64,000 nt of DNA from Lutjanus erythropterus (GCA_020091685.1 CM034599.1:20168006-20232005); one strand, 5' to 3'. Positions 48,401 to 59,460 are shown, numbered from the stretch's first letter. A program made the numbers and translations. The notes: generated from the letters alone by a model not told the origin.

Positions 48401-51400
48401 CACAGTACTTGAGTAAATGTACTTAATTTCATTTCACCACTGTCTAAGAACGAAACGTTCTGATTAGGTTTGGCTCATATGGTAAAATTTTCCAACCAGC
48501 CACATTCAGCCTGTCAACTAATAGCCAATATATTCATCCAATCCCCCAGCTCTAGTTCAGATATTAACGAGTAAATGTGTCCTTTGTGGTCATTTGCAGG
48601 TTACTCTGTCACCACACTGAGCGACAGGTCTACAGAATATTTTGTGGCTGGTGCACCTCGCTCCAATCACTCTGGACAAGTTATTGTCTACATCGTCAAC
48701 GCCCAGAAGCAATCTACTATCATCGATTCAGAAAGAGGGAAACAGGTACCGAATACTGGAGGATATGGTATTCATACTTGTACTACTGTACACATGTAGT
48801 GTGTAGCCTGCACAAATTTAACTCATCACCAGTTGTCAATTGTAGATTGGGTCTTACTTTGGAAGTGTCCTGTGCTCCCTGGACGTGGACAAAGACGGGG
48901 TGACAGACCTCCTGCTGGTTGGTGCACCTATGTTCATGAGCGACCTGAAGAAAGAAGAGGGCAGGGTCTATCTATTCTCTGTCACAAAGGTACAAATGTC
49001 ACTTTTACAGCAGCGTTGTGTGGTCTGGCGACCACGGCGAACAAATACTTGTTCATCACTATTCACATACTGAGGCATAAAGAGGGACAAAAAAAAGACA
49101 CATCCTGCATGATTACATTCCTTTTGTGATTTATAAAGTCTGTCAGCAGTGGTTGGTGTGAAAAACAGGTGTACTGTAAGAGATATTCTCAAAGCTGATT
49201 TCTTTCTAAAATTCAAAACAGTTCTCAATCCATTTTAAAACAGCTCTTGTAGTAAACAGGCAGGGATTTAATATATAAATGAATCGTTAGCATGATGCTG
49301 TGCTCCACATAGGGCTGAACAATTAATCCAAATTCATTGAAACTTTGTTTAAAGGTGAAATGTGTGTCAAAATAGCATTTTAAATTAAATATTGTAGTGC
49401 TGCAGAGGTGTCCTGGCTAGACGTCATCATCAGATGTATTTTTAAAATTGTTCAGCCTTAGCTCTACATGCAACATACTTTCAGTTTTTTAATTTCACTT
49501 TCAGTAGTCTTTATGGGCGTGACATTTACATTTGTTGGCAAAGTACAAATAAAATATTAAAGACAATTAAAAAATTAAATTAACAATAATGTAAATAGTA
49601 ATATTTAATAAAATAAAATAAAATAGGTAATGAAATAGATAGATAGCAAACAAGCAAACAAACAAATGGACATGGTGGTGGTAAACTTAATATGCAACGT
49701 AGCAATAGTACTTGTAGGAATTTAGTAATAGTACTTTCTCTGTCTTACTGTCTGAAGGGTATCCTGAATGAGCAGGGATTCCTCAGCGGTCCGTCCCCAA
49801 CTGAGAACGCACGTTTTGGGATGGCCATCTCTGCCGTTCCTGACCTGGACCTCGACGGTTACAACGATGTCGTAGTTGGAGCCCCGCTGGAGGACAAGGG
49901 AAAAGGTGTCGTCTACATTTACAACGGGGAGAAGAAGACATTAAAGAAAGAGTTCTCACAGGTACGGAGAAAAGCAGGAAGTTGTTTTGGTCCCCTACAT
50001 TTGTACTTAAATAAATTTTTGTCTTGAATAGAAATCATTTGGTTCACTAAACTCCAAGAGTGTTAAGAGTGATGATCACTGTCGATCATCTTTTTCAGAG
50101 AATCCTCGGCTCCAAACTGGATCCTCAGTTGCAGTATTTTGGAAGGTCCCTGGATGGCTACCAAGACCTGAATGATGACACTCTCCCTGACATCTCCATC
50201 GGTGCATACGGCAAAGTGGTGCAGCTCTGGTAAGTTTCACCATCACAATATGTGGGAACGATAAAGATAGCCTGTAATGAACTGTGAGTGATTAAAAATC
50301 ATTTAGACTGATCATTTAGAATTGTACTTTGTTTTCAGGTCCAGAGGTGTGGCATCTGTCAGCGCTAAAGCGTCTTTCAACCCCAATAAGATCAACATTT
50401 TCAGCAAACCCTGCGACATTAATGGACGCAAGCTCACGTGTTTCAACACCAACCTCTGCTTCAGTGCTGCGTTCAGGCCTAAGAACCCTGTTGGACCCAT
50501 TGGTAAATCTGATTACCTGTTAAAGTTCCCAAGAATATGTTGAGATAGTAGTTCAGCATTTTGGGGAAATACACTCATTTGCTTTCTTGCTGAGAATTAC
50601 ATGAGAAGGTCAATATCAGTCTCTGTCATTTTAATTTTCATTTCAGTTACAGTCACTTCAGTAAAGAGGTGTTGATTTTGAATGATGCAATGATCAATAC
50701 AGAACAGCGAGCCTGGCTCTGTTGGAAGGTAATAACGTTTGCCCACCATCACCTCCAAAGCTCAGTATAAAAATGACAACTTGACAATTTGTTGGCTTTA
50801 GACAGTGCCAGGCCAGGTGTTGTGGTAAGATAACTGTCTGCTGGCTGTAGCCTTATATTTATTGTATAGGCGGGACAGTTGTATCAATCTTCTCATCTGA
50901 CTCTCAGCAAAAAAGCAAATAAGTGTATTTGCCAAAATGTCTAAAACTAATTATTTAAAATATTCAAATCCCAGTCTAATAATTTTCAACAAAAAAAAAA
51001 TATTGTACTCAGTCATCAAAGAGTGTGTGGTATACAGTCCTATTTTTTTGACTTCTTTCAGATATATCCTACACTTTGACTCTGGATGCTGACTTGCAGG
51101 CTTCTCGAGTGACATCGAGAGGACTGTTCGCTAAAAACAATGAACGCTTCCTCACAGAAAAGGCAAAAATATCATCTACGCCCCTGTGTATGGACTACCG
51201 GGTCTATGTTCAGGTAGAGGATTAAAATCATCTTGTTTCTCTAAATGATTCAGTTGTGTTCAGTCATCAAAGAGCATCAGTGATTGTTTTTTTTTTTTAT
51301 GTGAGCACCTTAATGTGATAAGACTCGTGATATTATTTGTCCATGTGCGGTTTCTTCCACAGGAGGCACCAGACTTTGTAAACTCCCTCAGTCTGAAAGT

Positions 51401-54400
51401 AGAAATCGAGCAGCAGAGTGCAGATGTGAACCCCGTCCTCGACATGTCTTCTCCAAGAGCCTGGGAGTTCTTTGTAAGTGACACGCCACGTGATATCTCT
51501 GAATCTGTGTTATCTGGGTTGTCTACAGGAAACAGATGAGGTGACAGAAGACTTCAGACGTACTTGTTATTTTGCAGAGTTGTTTGCGCAGTCATTTAAA
51601 ATGACGCGGTGTGCATGTGTGATGATTACTGCCTTTTCCAACCTGAGTGTTTCTGCAAGTCACGCAATAAAGCATCCTCCTGCTCTTTTTTTTTTTTTTT
51701 TGCTTCAGATCCCCTTCACTAAAGACTGTGGCTCTGATGACGTGTGTGTCAGTGATCTAGTGCTGAGTGCGAAGACAGACACGAAGGCGTCCAGGTGAGA
51801 ATCACTGACCTGTCTCAAGTGTATAATACAAGATGTGACATGTCATATTTGCTGTCTGTTACAGATGTTCAGTTTACAGCTTTGAAGAAGGCCAGATATG
51901 CTGTGTTTCAGGACTTCTCTTGATATTTGACGGTATCCTCAGGATAAAGAATTTAGTTGTTAATTTAGAGCTGTTGAAGTTGAAGGTAAAGATAGTGCTG
52001 ACAGAACAAGCTTGGGCAAATCTTCCTTCATTATGAATCATTTGTGAAGTAAGAAATTATCATCTGAAAGGCCCTGAAGACATTTTTTCTCAATCAGCTT
52101 TTTTCTATAAGTGATGGGGCCTTACAGCACACGTAGATATCATTTTCTGCCAGTTATAACCATTTAGGTTGGTTCACAGGGGACATTTCTGCATTTGTTT
52201 TTTTAATCTGTGTTCTTCTTGCTGGTTTGAGGCAGGCAGAACTTTGAAAAAGTTGTCTATGTTGTCACACAAACGCCATCAAGCCACAGTGACACAGTTC
52301 TGATGAAATGGGTGAGGTTGTGAAGCTCATTTTTACAGTCAAAGTCAAGGGTTCAAGGATTCATTTATCAGCAACAAAACATAAACCAGCTGAAAAAAAA
52401 GTCCCATCTAAAATAATCAGTTTATGTACATTCTGTGTTTAGAATATTTTTACTGCTTGCTTTGTTTTCAGACAGCCTTTTCCGAGGAAACTGCCATTAT
52501 ATAAGCCAAATATCTCTCTTTCCAAACCAGTCAAACTCCATAGACAGAATCAGTCATTTTACTGCAGAGAGCACAGAAGTTCCTGGACAGCTGCCGGCTC
52601 TCATTTTTGTTATTGTGTGACTTCAGTGTTTTTGCCTCTGAAGCTGTGAACTGGACCTTTGAAATCATCACAAATGAGAAGTAAAGATAGTTAAGATGCT
52701 GCATAATGGCAACATTCAGTATTGTACACCTTTATATAAGAGAGAGGATAGAACTGAGCTAATATTAGACAAAGTTTGGCAAAGTGGCTGATCTTCTATT
52801 TAATGTTATGCCTTTGTAACTCCTAACAACCATTACACCATTTTCTATTTTCTCTGTTTTACGAGTCTGTCTTAACTGCTAATAGCTGCACAAATTGTTT
52901 TCCAGTTTATACAGAAACTTCATAGCCCATAAAACGGCTCAGACTTGTGAGCTTGGAAAAAAAAAGCTTTTGGAACAGAAAAAGTTTGGGTGATACACGC
53001 TTAGTGAATTAACTCAGATGAAAGGATATAAACAAGGACTTTACAGAGAGTGTTCAACACTTTTTAAAATACTTTCCCACATTCAAACACTGTTGATCTC
53101 ATGCAGCTGCTATTGATTTTCAGTTTTGTAGGCTTAAATGTGTTGTGTGCCTCTTTTTGTGCCCCTTGTGTTTCATTGCTGTGTAAATGCTGTATTATGC
53201 ATTTTAAGGTAGAGGTAGGTAAAGTAGTGTTCATGTACTTCAGTTCTTCCCTACATTTCTACCTCTGGTCAGTTAGACAGTATTTATTCTATGATTGTGC
53301 TCCTTTAATCTGTGACATATACACATTGCAGTAATCTGACCTCTTGTGTTGCAGCTCTGACCCCTATCTGGTCAGCGCTAATAACCGAGAACTGTCATTT
53401 GACGTTGTTGTGAGGAACAAAAAGGAGAACGCATACAACACCCAGGTGTTGGCCACGTTCTCCAGCAACCTCTACTACTCATCCGTCTTTCCTCCTGTGA
53501 GTGAAAAAGGCTTCAACTGTATCATCAATGTGATCAAGTCATTACATACAGCATATTATCTCTTTATTAGTCATTGTAAAGCAGTTTTTAATGCCCTATT
53601 TTGCATGACCATATTCTACAACTAGGCCATTACTGCTTATTGATAGTAAGTAAGTTGTTTTACATTCATCATCATATTAATAAATTCAGTACTTAATAAA
53701 TATTAGTTAATGCATAATGAAACACAAAACTACAAGTGTTCAAATAGTGACCAAATAACTCTAAATTAACCCTCTATGGTGATTTTTTCTGACATACAGT
53801 ATAGTACCACCATTTGTTGTGTTGCTGTCATCTCTGATCTGATGATCTTATGAGTTAAATTAAAATAAAATAATTAGCAATGCATCCTATCTTATACTTG
53901 CTGAACAGTATATACACCTAAATTCACAATACAAAAAATGTTATGGTGTGATCCATAATGATATAGTGTTGCTTCAAGGCAACATTTACATTTTAAGAGT
54001 TTTCCGTTACTTGATTATCAAATAAAGTAGAATAGATTAATAAAAAAATAAACTTGACACATCTATAAATGTATTTCCAATTATTTTCAGCTTGTAACAT
54101 GACAGAAAAATACATTTTCAGACCATTTTTGTGGTGAGAGATGATGGAGCTGATCTATGTGAGAAAGGCTTCAAAAACCAGATTCAACATGACCTCCAGA
54201 GAGTCACATGACAAATTAAAACATTGCTATTTGTTTATGTAGGGGCCTGCCTCTTTTTTAAAGTATTGCACCATATTTGAGGATGTATCGTGGGAGTGTA
54301 AAGGGCCAAAAATGGGTATGCTAGCTTGAGGCAACACTGTACTATAGAGGGTTAACAGAATATGTTCCCCATTAGAATGTGAGATCTTGCTCATAAATAC

Positions 54401-57400
54401 TTCACTAGTAATTTGACACTTAATCACACAAGTTCTCTATTCTAAAGTTGTCTCCTCTTCACACTTAGTAAATCCATCATAGCACACAACTACTGCAGTT
54501 AACAGACCTTATTCTTAAGTAATGGGTTGCACCTTGAAAAAAACGGACCTCTACTGAGATGCACAGGTTGTATTCCCATTCAGTGTTAGAGTGACAAAGT
54601 TATCACAAGTAGAAATATTTCCTTTGTTAATGCACCACTTCAGAGATTTTCAGTCATGTCTTTTTTGTTCAAGTTTCTTCAAGGCTAAGAGCAAATTCTG
54701 ATTAAAACATTCTGAATGATACATTTACAGACAGATGGAGTCAAATGCACCTCAACACAACCTCAAACTGTCACTTGCCAAGTGGGATACCCGGCATTAA
54801 AAAAAGACCAAGAGGTAAGTGCAAGAAAAATAAATCAATTTCTCTACTTAACTATTTGAACTCATTTTAGAAATACAAATGTTTTTGTTTGACTTGTTAT
54901 AGGAAATAATGCAAAACATGATGTTATTTCATTGCAGATGAAATTTCAGATCAATTTTGATTACAATTTTGATCATCTGCAAAACCGAGCTGAGGTTAAA
55001 TTTGAGGCCAAGAGGTACGCTGAATTAATTAGAAATTCAATTCAAACTTTGTGACGCTTACTTAAAATTATAGACATGTATTAATGCCCTGTGCCTTTTT
55101 TCTTTACAGTGATGGTCAAGAGGAAAGACCCGCAGACAACAAGGTGGACATATCCATTCCTGTTCGCTATAATGCAGGGATTGTTTTGTCAAGGTGATTT
55201 TTCTTTTTGTTACCTCTACACTGTTGTTTCTTTTCAAGTTTCTTTTCGGTTCAAGTCATGCAGCATAAGACTGACAGTCGACAATGGCAAATCCATTTAA
55301 GTGTTAATGTTTATGGTTTCTTTGTCCCAGGGAGTCAAATATCCATTTCTACGTGGCAGATTCTGCCACTCCAGTGGTAACAACGGTGAAATCTCTAGAT
55401 GACATCGGCCCAGAGTTTAACTTCACTGCAAAGGTCCAATAAAATGCTTTCTGTTATGGTGCTTGTAACAAGCGTTAGTCACTGGGTAACAAGGCACTTA
55501 TAAGATGCTTATTAACATTAATGTTTTAATAAGACAATATACGTGTTGATAATAGCATGATAAACACGTTTATTGTTAGATTATAGGACATTTATAAGCA
55601 ATCTTGTAAGAATTTAATTATTAAAATTCTTAAGCAGTCTATAAATTGTTAACAAGTTTCTTATAAATGCATATAAATGCCTTGTAATCTAACAAAAACA
55701 TGCTATTATTAACACTTATATAGTCTTATTAACACATAAGAATGTAATAAGCATCTTATAAGGACTTTATTACCTATCAACTAACACTTATTACAAGCAC
55801 CTTAATGTAAAGTGTTTGCAATAAATCCATCTCTTAAAATATCATTGTTTAATTTCTCCTATTTATTTAAATATTTATGAAAATATATTGTATTTAAAGG
55901 TTTCAACAGGTAACTTCCCTGTCAGCCTGCTGTATCTGACCATCGCTCTACCAATGACCACAAAAGGTGGAAACCAGCTCCTCTACGTTACCAAGGTGGA
56001 CACAAAAGCGAGTACTCAAGTGAGTGATTATCAAGTACCAGCAACTTTTCACGGTGTTTAAAAACTGTTTCAGTTTAAAAAGTACCGTTTTCTGGGCAAG
56101 CAGCACATACCTGGGACACTACATCTGCAGAATGAAGCAACATCTCCAAATCTATGAAACAGTGATTACTGCACAGTGAAACATGCTGTCATAAGCCGGA
56201 GTAGTGGTTATATCATTTTTTTTGTCTGTGCTTATTTGCTTTTGAATGTATTCTTTTAATGTTTTTTTTAATATGTATATCAGGGACAGCTGCTCATGTT
56301 AATTAATCTGCTGGTCCCTTTTTAAAGAAAATAATCATAAACATGTACTTCATGAATGTCCTGGTCGACACTCAATATGCAACGTATAGTGTAAATATAA
56401 AATCATAATGATAATCATAATGTTAACTAAGGACCATAGCCCCTAACAATAAATGACCTGAGGGTTCTCCACCTGTAGGGAGGCTCTGTCACCTGTGATT
56501 CCAGCGGCCTGGTTGATCCTCTGAAGATCGGTGTGAAGAGCCACAAAGTGTCTTTCACTGACGAGAGCCTCCGAGGCATAGACAAACTGGTCAGTCACCT
56601 CTTCCTCGTCACGTTTTTCTCTTCATATATCTTAACTTTCTTACATGTTTCTTAGGATGTGTAACATTTTACACAAATATAAATCTGCACACTGTGCACA
56701 GGAGGTACCAAATGTGTATTTTTTTAATGACACAATAAAATATTTTGCATACAAGTGATTTTATCATTTTCTTCTGTATTTGTGATTTGATGCAAAATTC
56801 ATGTGGCTTTTAATCTGTAATAAAGCCACATCAGTTATAAAGTATGGAAACATGTTGTTGTCACATTAAAAAAACAGATCTTAACTGCGTTATAAGGTGA
56901 AAAGCTTGTTGTCATAACTAAATGGTTTTCACAAGATAGTGTCATGTTTTTGCAACATGTAAAATATCGTGTTATAACAAAAAACTTTTCTTGTTCTAAC
57001 AATATACAGTTTATCTTGTCATAAGGTGAAAAGTTTAATGTTATAACATGATAAGTTACTGTTATAGAAAGAAACTTTTCTTTTTATTACAATACATTTT
57101 TTTTATCTTGCTATAACGTGAGGCAACTTATTCTTAAAACATAAGCTGTTTAATGTTATAACATGATATCTTGTTGAAATTCAGTGTTGCTGATGTCTTT
57201 TTGCTCATGTTATTTTTATGTTACTGATAGGACTGCAAGACTGCAAAGTGCAACGATATCAAATGCATCATCAAAGACACTGAAATTAAGAGCGAGTACC
57301 TTGTGAAAGTTAAAACGAGGATCTGGAGTGGCACATTTCTTACGGTAAACATCTTCAATAATACATGTTATAATACTAGTCGGTTTTCTTGTTTGTTTTT

Positions 57401-58404
57401 CTGATTTTGCTAATCAGTTAATTCATGCTGTTGCTTTCGGTGCTTTCATTTGTAATACTTAATCACAACAGGCCACCTATCAGACCACTGAGCTGACCTC
57501 CAGTATTGAAGTTGAGACTTCCAACCCTGATCTGCTCGTTATCTCCAACAAACAGCAACCAGTAAGATAACATTACCATATTTTGATTTTGTGCTTCAAG
57601 AAACTAAAGGAGCAAAAAACTTGACAATGAACCCATTTTATCTGTAACTTTCCCAGTTACAGTCCCAGTCTCCACTGTTGAGCAGTTTGTGTATGTAAAG
57701 GCCATATGCCAAAATATAAAATTTGACGTGATTCAGTGGGAATAGTCTGACGTGACGTGTGACGTGGCTGACCTTAATTATAACACACTTTAGTGAGACA
57801 GGCCATGTAGTGACCTCTCCTGTCCTCCTGCTGTCCAGGTGGTGGTGACGATCAGTAAACCTGGAGAGAAAGGTGACGTTCCAGTAGGAGTGATAGTCGG
57901 CAGCGTCATCGCCGGACTGCTGCTGTTGGCTCTGGCTGTTGGACTGCTGTGGAAGGTAAGAGTCTGTCTAGAAAGGAGAATTTACCCAAAATATGTTTTC
58001 ATAGAAATATGCAGCTTTGCGTCTATAGATTCGAAAGAAATTGATTTATTTATCACTAATGTACTATATGACAGAATGCAGTATTTTTACTGATAATATA
58101 TAGTATGTATAAGAAAAAAAGGAAATGTAAGATTATTACATTAGTGTATTATGAACATATTCCTCCAGAATACTGACAATATATACTAGAGGCTCTTAAA
58201 AATATTTTATATTATATATTTTGTGAAATGTTTTTGTTGGTTCATTTTTGTGTGTGTAAAGCTAAGATAACAGATATTAAAACTGTGTCTGAACTGAATC
58301 TGTTTCCTTTCTAGTTTGGGTTTTTCAAAAGAAAGTACCAGCAGCTTCAGAGGGAGGCTGATGACGATGGGCAGAGCCATGCACATGTGGATGAAGTGCT
58401 GTGA
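33483..58404 (+). CDS. itga2: Integrin subunit alpha 2 (complete, 30 coding exons)
   Basis: Exons: 33483-33528, 35631-35754, 37977-38086, 39787-39878, 42304-42418, 43117-43244, 43374-43522, 43771-43921, 44718-44883, 45103-45179, 46455-46593, 48600-48745, 48846-48989, 49758-49961, 50099-50229, 50339-50502, 51062-51213, 51363-51473, 51709-51794, 53355-53496, 54731-54814, 54938-55014, 55110-55193, 55331-55433, 55900-56019, 56479-56589, 57231-57344, 57472-57561, 57839-57955, 58315-58404. The sum is 3567 nt, 1188 aa (human ITGA2 1181 aa, also 30 exons). In order: signal peptide [15 protein letters not shown], beta-propeller with inserted I-domain, thigh/calf leg domains, membrane span, GFFKR tail. 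It is alpha-2 rather than alpha-1, -10 or -11: [22 protein letters not shown] and [11 protein letters not shown] are alpha-2 wording. It pairs with beta-1 as a collagen/laminin receptor at the cell surface. Confidence 0.96.
34724..35523. mobile_element. hAT-type MITE in itga2 intron 1, with nested MITE
   Basis: TAGGGGTGCAAGAAAATATC (34724 on) is matched inverted by TAGAGGTGTCAAAAATACCG ending at 35523, and the next bases (AGTACACTTGA/GATACACTTGA) continue the match. The middle, about 34923-35465, belongs to the 8529-9273 family (AGAAGCACTGATTCAAC, GTGAAAAAGTACAGGCTCT, TTTCTGTGCAAAGCTAACAG, and a GTCTTGTTACGTC minisatellite at 35190-35395), so it was inserted later. Confidence 0.6.
35951..36362 (-). 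mobile_element. Tc1-like transposon remnant
   Basis: The minus-strand reading contains GATCTCGAGCCTGTAGAGCA (plus 36111-36130), equal to DLEPVEHLW, the DLNPIEHLW signature around the third catalytic acid of Tc1 transposases. Upstream of it, GCACAGATCATTTCAA and a CTTTTATGAACACAATTCTC block match the same family. The end at 35951, read inverted as GGTGTATCTACAAAAGTAGC, corresponds to the GGTGTACCTAATAAAGTGGC terminus. Only the 3' half of the transposase region survives, with in-frame stops and frame changes. Confidence 0.7.
40398..41778. repeat. Interspersed 14-bp motif array, GTAACAGGGTGGAC
   Basis: Plus copies: 40737-40750, 40757-40770 (variant), 40776-40789, 41402-41415, 41417-41430 (GGGGGG variant), 41573-41586 (variant) and 41765-41778. 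Minus copies: 40398-40411 and 41377-41390. All lie inside the 40208-42165 transposon. Their number and spread suggest transposase or host-factor binding sites. Confidence 0.85.
40931..41209 (-). pseudogene. C-terminal fragment of a transposon-encoded protein
   Basis: A 92-codon minus-strand frame follows a stop at 41210-41212. It reads [20 protein letters not shown], then [45 protein letters not shown] and [11 protein letters not shown] have a recollection of similar C-terminal segments in long uncharacterised fish proteins (pattern: W..V.Y....PG.I, FFWP..D.I.Y, EPEPV..R), but cannot name the family. A neighbouring frame just upstream ([19 protein letters not shown]) probably belongs to the same protein, shifted by an indel or splice. 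The plus-strand frame at 40809-41168 is its shadow. Confidence 0.55.
42693..42962 (+). repeat. Dispersed percomorph repeat in itga2 intron 5
   Basis: TTGTGAACGCGGTATCTTAA, GGTGGTCAAAGGTCAAGGTC and CACAAATGTCCAACTGGA match a very common fish interspersed repeat (typical wording: CTCAGGAACGC...TCAAAGGTCAAGGTCACTGTGACCTC). Its class is not clear to me. No ends were identified. Confidence 0.55.
43117..45179 (+). other. itga2: itga2 exons 6-10: collagen-binding I-domain
   Basis: These exons encode residues 163 to about 386. The metal site (MIDAS) is complete: DGSNS gives D175, S177 and S179; T245 lies in QSTNTF; D278 lies in VVTDGESHD. These correspond to human D151, S153, S155, T221 and D254 with a constant offset of 24. 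The C-helix reads GYYIR (308-312) where human alpha-2 has GYLNR. The leading strand reads [14 protein letters not shown], which is closer to alpha-1 (VLDGSNS) than to human alpha-2 (VCDESNS). Confidence 0.9.
45535..45905 (+). repeat. Dispersed repeat, copy 2
   Basis: It is collinear with 24474-24755 through GGTCATATAGAGGCATTAAT, GAGACTGTTTC and TTGTAGTAGCTTTAA. This copy is longer because of extra sequence in the middle. Confidence 0.5.
47244..47351. mobile_element. Small MITE, TAGACCTTTTTCAC ends, copy 2
   Basis: TAGACCTTTTTCACAGC at 47244-47260 pairs with GCCGTGAAAAAGGTCT ending at 47350. The interior GTAAACACAGGTGTTACCAC matches the 28447-28625 copy. At 108 bp it is shorter than that copy (179 bp). 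Confidence 0.65.
48296..48447. mobile_element. AGTACTTGAGTA-type hAT MITE fragment
   Basis: GTAGAAAGTACATTTACCAC and the inverted end CAGTGGTGAAATGAAATTAA...GTACATTTACTCAAGTACTG (plus 48400-48444) match a common percomorph MITE with CAGTGGTG termini. It lies about 150 bp before itga2 exon 12. Confidence 0.55.
48600..50229 (+). other. itga2: itga2 exons 12-15: FG-GAP beta-propeller blades with calcium loops
   Basis: Three DxDxD-type calcium loops are visible: DVDKDGVTD (494-502), DLDLDGYND (558-566) and DLNDDTLPD (620-628). Each follows an FG-GAP style FG(S/M/R) strand and precedes a (V/I)GAP or IGAYG strand. All key Asp/Asn positions are retained, so the propeller should bind calcium normally. 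Confidence 0.85.
48990..49757 (+). other. itga2: itga2 intron 13
   Basis: AT-rich intron with a short AAATA and CAAA simple-repeat stretch (about 49600-49670). Nothing else was recognised. Confidence 0.5.
51795..53354 (+). other. itga2: itga2 intron 19
   Basis: A 1.56-kb intron. I see no exon, repeat family or RNA gene in it; the open frames at 52435-52620 and 53101-53334 lack homology. Confidence 0.5.
53770..54351. mobile_element. TTAA-flanked piggyBac-type MITE in itga2 intron 20
   Basis: CCCTCTATGGT (53770 on) is repeated inverted as CCCTCTATAGT ending at 54351, and TTAA lies on both sides (53766-53769, 54352-54355). CCC-start ends with a TTAA duplication are the hallmark of piggyBac elements. 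The 582-bp interior has no coding frame. Confidence 0.72.
55454..55805. mobile_element. Palindromic MITE in itga2 intron 24
   Basis: TTATGGTGCTTGTAACAAGC at 55454-55473 is matched inverted by GCACTTAT...ACAAGCACCTTAA up to 55805, and the arms continue inward (CTTATAAGATGCTTATT against AATAAGCATCTTATAAG). This 352-bp element fills most of the 466-bp intron, leaving 20 bp to the exon 24 donor and 94 bp to the exon 25 acceptor. Confidence 0.75.
56860..57185. repeat. Degenerate GTTATAACATGATA repeat in itga2 intron 26
   Basis: Diverged units of GTTATAACATGATA...AAAACTTTTCTT...ATCTTGTTATAA recur through the region, for example near 56892, 56971, 57021, 57040, 57113 and 57157. The spacing is irregular, around 60 or 120 bp. 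This may be the body of an old MITE rather than a true satellite. Confidence 0.5.
57839..58404 (+). other. itga2: itga2 exons 29-30: membrane span and cytoplasmic tail
   Basis: The membrane segment (about 1135-1157) is followed by [11 protein letters not shown] with the conserved GFFKR (1161-1165) that contacts the beta subunit. The tail then ends [16 protein letters not shown], which does not match the human ending (NPDEIDETTELSS) but is similarly acidic. Confidence 0.9.
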
Positions 58405-58796
58405 ACCCGCAGCTTTTCACTCTTTACTGGATTGTTCCCAGTGTAAATACTAGTACTTGTCACTGGTTCTTGTAAAGTGCAAATGGACTACAGCTCAATC
58501 GCTGGAAGTTGGGCATTTTAATGAAATGGAGGCAGTTAGTGGATGATTGGGATTCACTCTTCTGTCCATTTTACAGAGCATTAGTGTTATTAGTCTTTAT
58601 TTTTGAGCTGTGTGGACTGTTCATGGACTATTTGCTGTTATGCACTATGCACTGACTTTGAATAATGTAAAAACTTTATTTTTTCCCCCAACATGACAGA
58701 ACCTTGTACAATGCTTTTCTTAGGCCTCAGATGACATTGGATGCAAATGTTGCCATTGTGAGTTCTACACTGTAAAAGCGTCTTAAGTTATGCGTT
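58405..58796 (+). other. itga2: itga2 3' UTR, start
   Basis: Non-coding sequence after the TGA at 58402-58404, of ordinary composition. I find no convincing AATAAA before the LINE-like sequence begins at about 58797, so the true 3' end is unassigned and may lie further downstream. Confidence 0.45.
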
Positions 58797-59460
58797 GACT
58801 TTTTAAAATGTTCCTTTATATAACCAGGCAAGTCATGAAGGAATTATTCCTATTTACAATGACGGCCTGGAAAAAGCCTCTTGAGGACAGGGGGTAGGGG
58901 CTAAAAAAGGTGTCAAAGGTTAAAAGACAGCGGCACACATCCGAGAACATGTCAACATACCCGCTGCTTCCATACAATCACCAACAAGCATTACATAAAT
59001 GACATGCAGTCTAACACACAAGCATGGGCAGGTAGTTAACAGACAGCAGCATCAGGCAAAGCAACAACAGTAGCAGCCAGAGAACAAGACTGTGCACGGG
59101 CCAACAGGAAGCATCACACAGATAAAACTTATGAAATATTAGCGGGTCAGGAAACAGCTGCATGTATCAGTGACAATGTCCCTTAAAAAATCCTTGAAAG
59201 CTGACTTGGGGATAAATTAGTCCAGTTTTAGTGTTTTTGCAGTTTGTTCCAGTCTTTGTCTGCAGCAGCCTGGAATGACGACTCAGCAAATTCAGTATGA
59301 ACTCTCAACAGAATATGGTGAGCAGAGCGGCTGTTGTACGCAGCAGATGTAGTTTGCAGTAAGTGGCACAAGTAGAGGGGCAAATCAACCAGTTAGCGCA
59401 ATGATAGACAACCTTTAGCTTCTGGAGTGTGCCCTCACATAAATGATGTCGCCTTTTGTT
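58797..59460 (-). mobile_element. LINE 3' region, minus strand
   Basis: Read inverted, 58797-58870 gives CCAGGCCGTCATTGTAAATA and GACTTGCCTGGTTATATAAA, the 3' tail of a widespread teleost non-LTR element (compare 13412-13483). The following 600 bp (through GTTTGTTCCAGTCTTTGTCT near 59243 and on to about 59460) resembles untranslated or C-terminal LINE sequence of the same type. No reverse transcriptase motif is visible. The distal boundary is a guess. Confidence 0.5.

Larger units (their letters stand above)
45180..48599 (+). other. itga2: itga2 introns 10-11, unassigned parts
   Basis: Outside exon 11 (46455-46593) this stretch carries a dispersed repeat (45535-45905), a 108-bp MITE (47244-47351) and a MITE fragment (48296-48447). 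The remaining sequence (45180-45534, 45906-46454, 46594-47243, 47352-48295) shows nothing recognisable. Confidence 0.5.
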
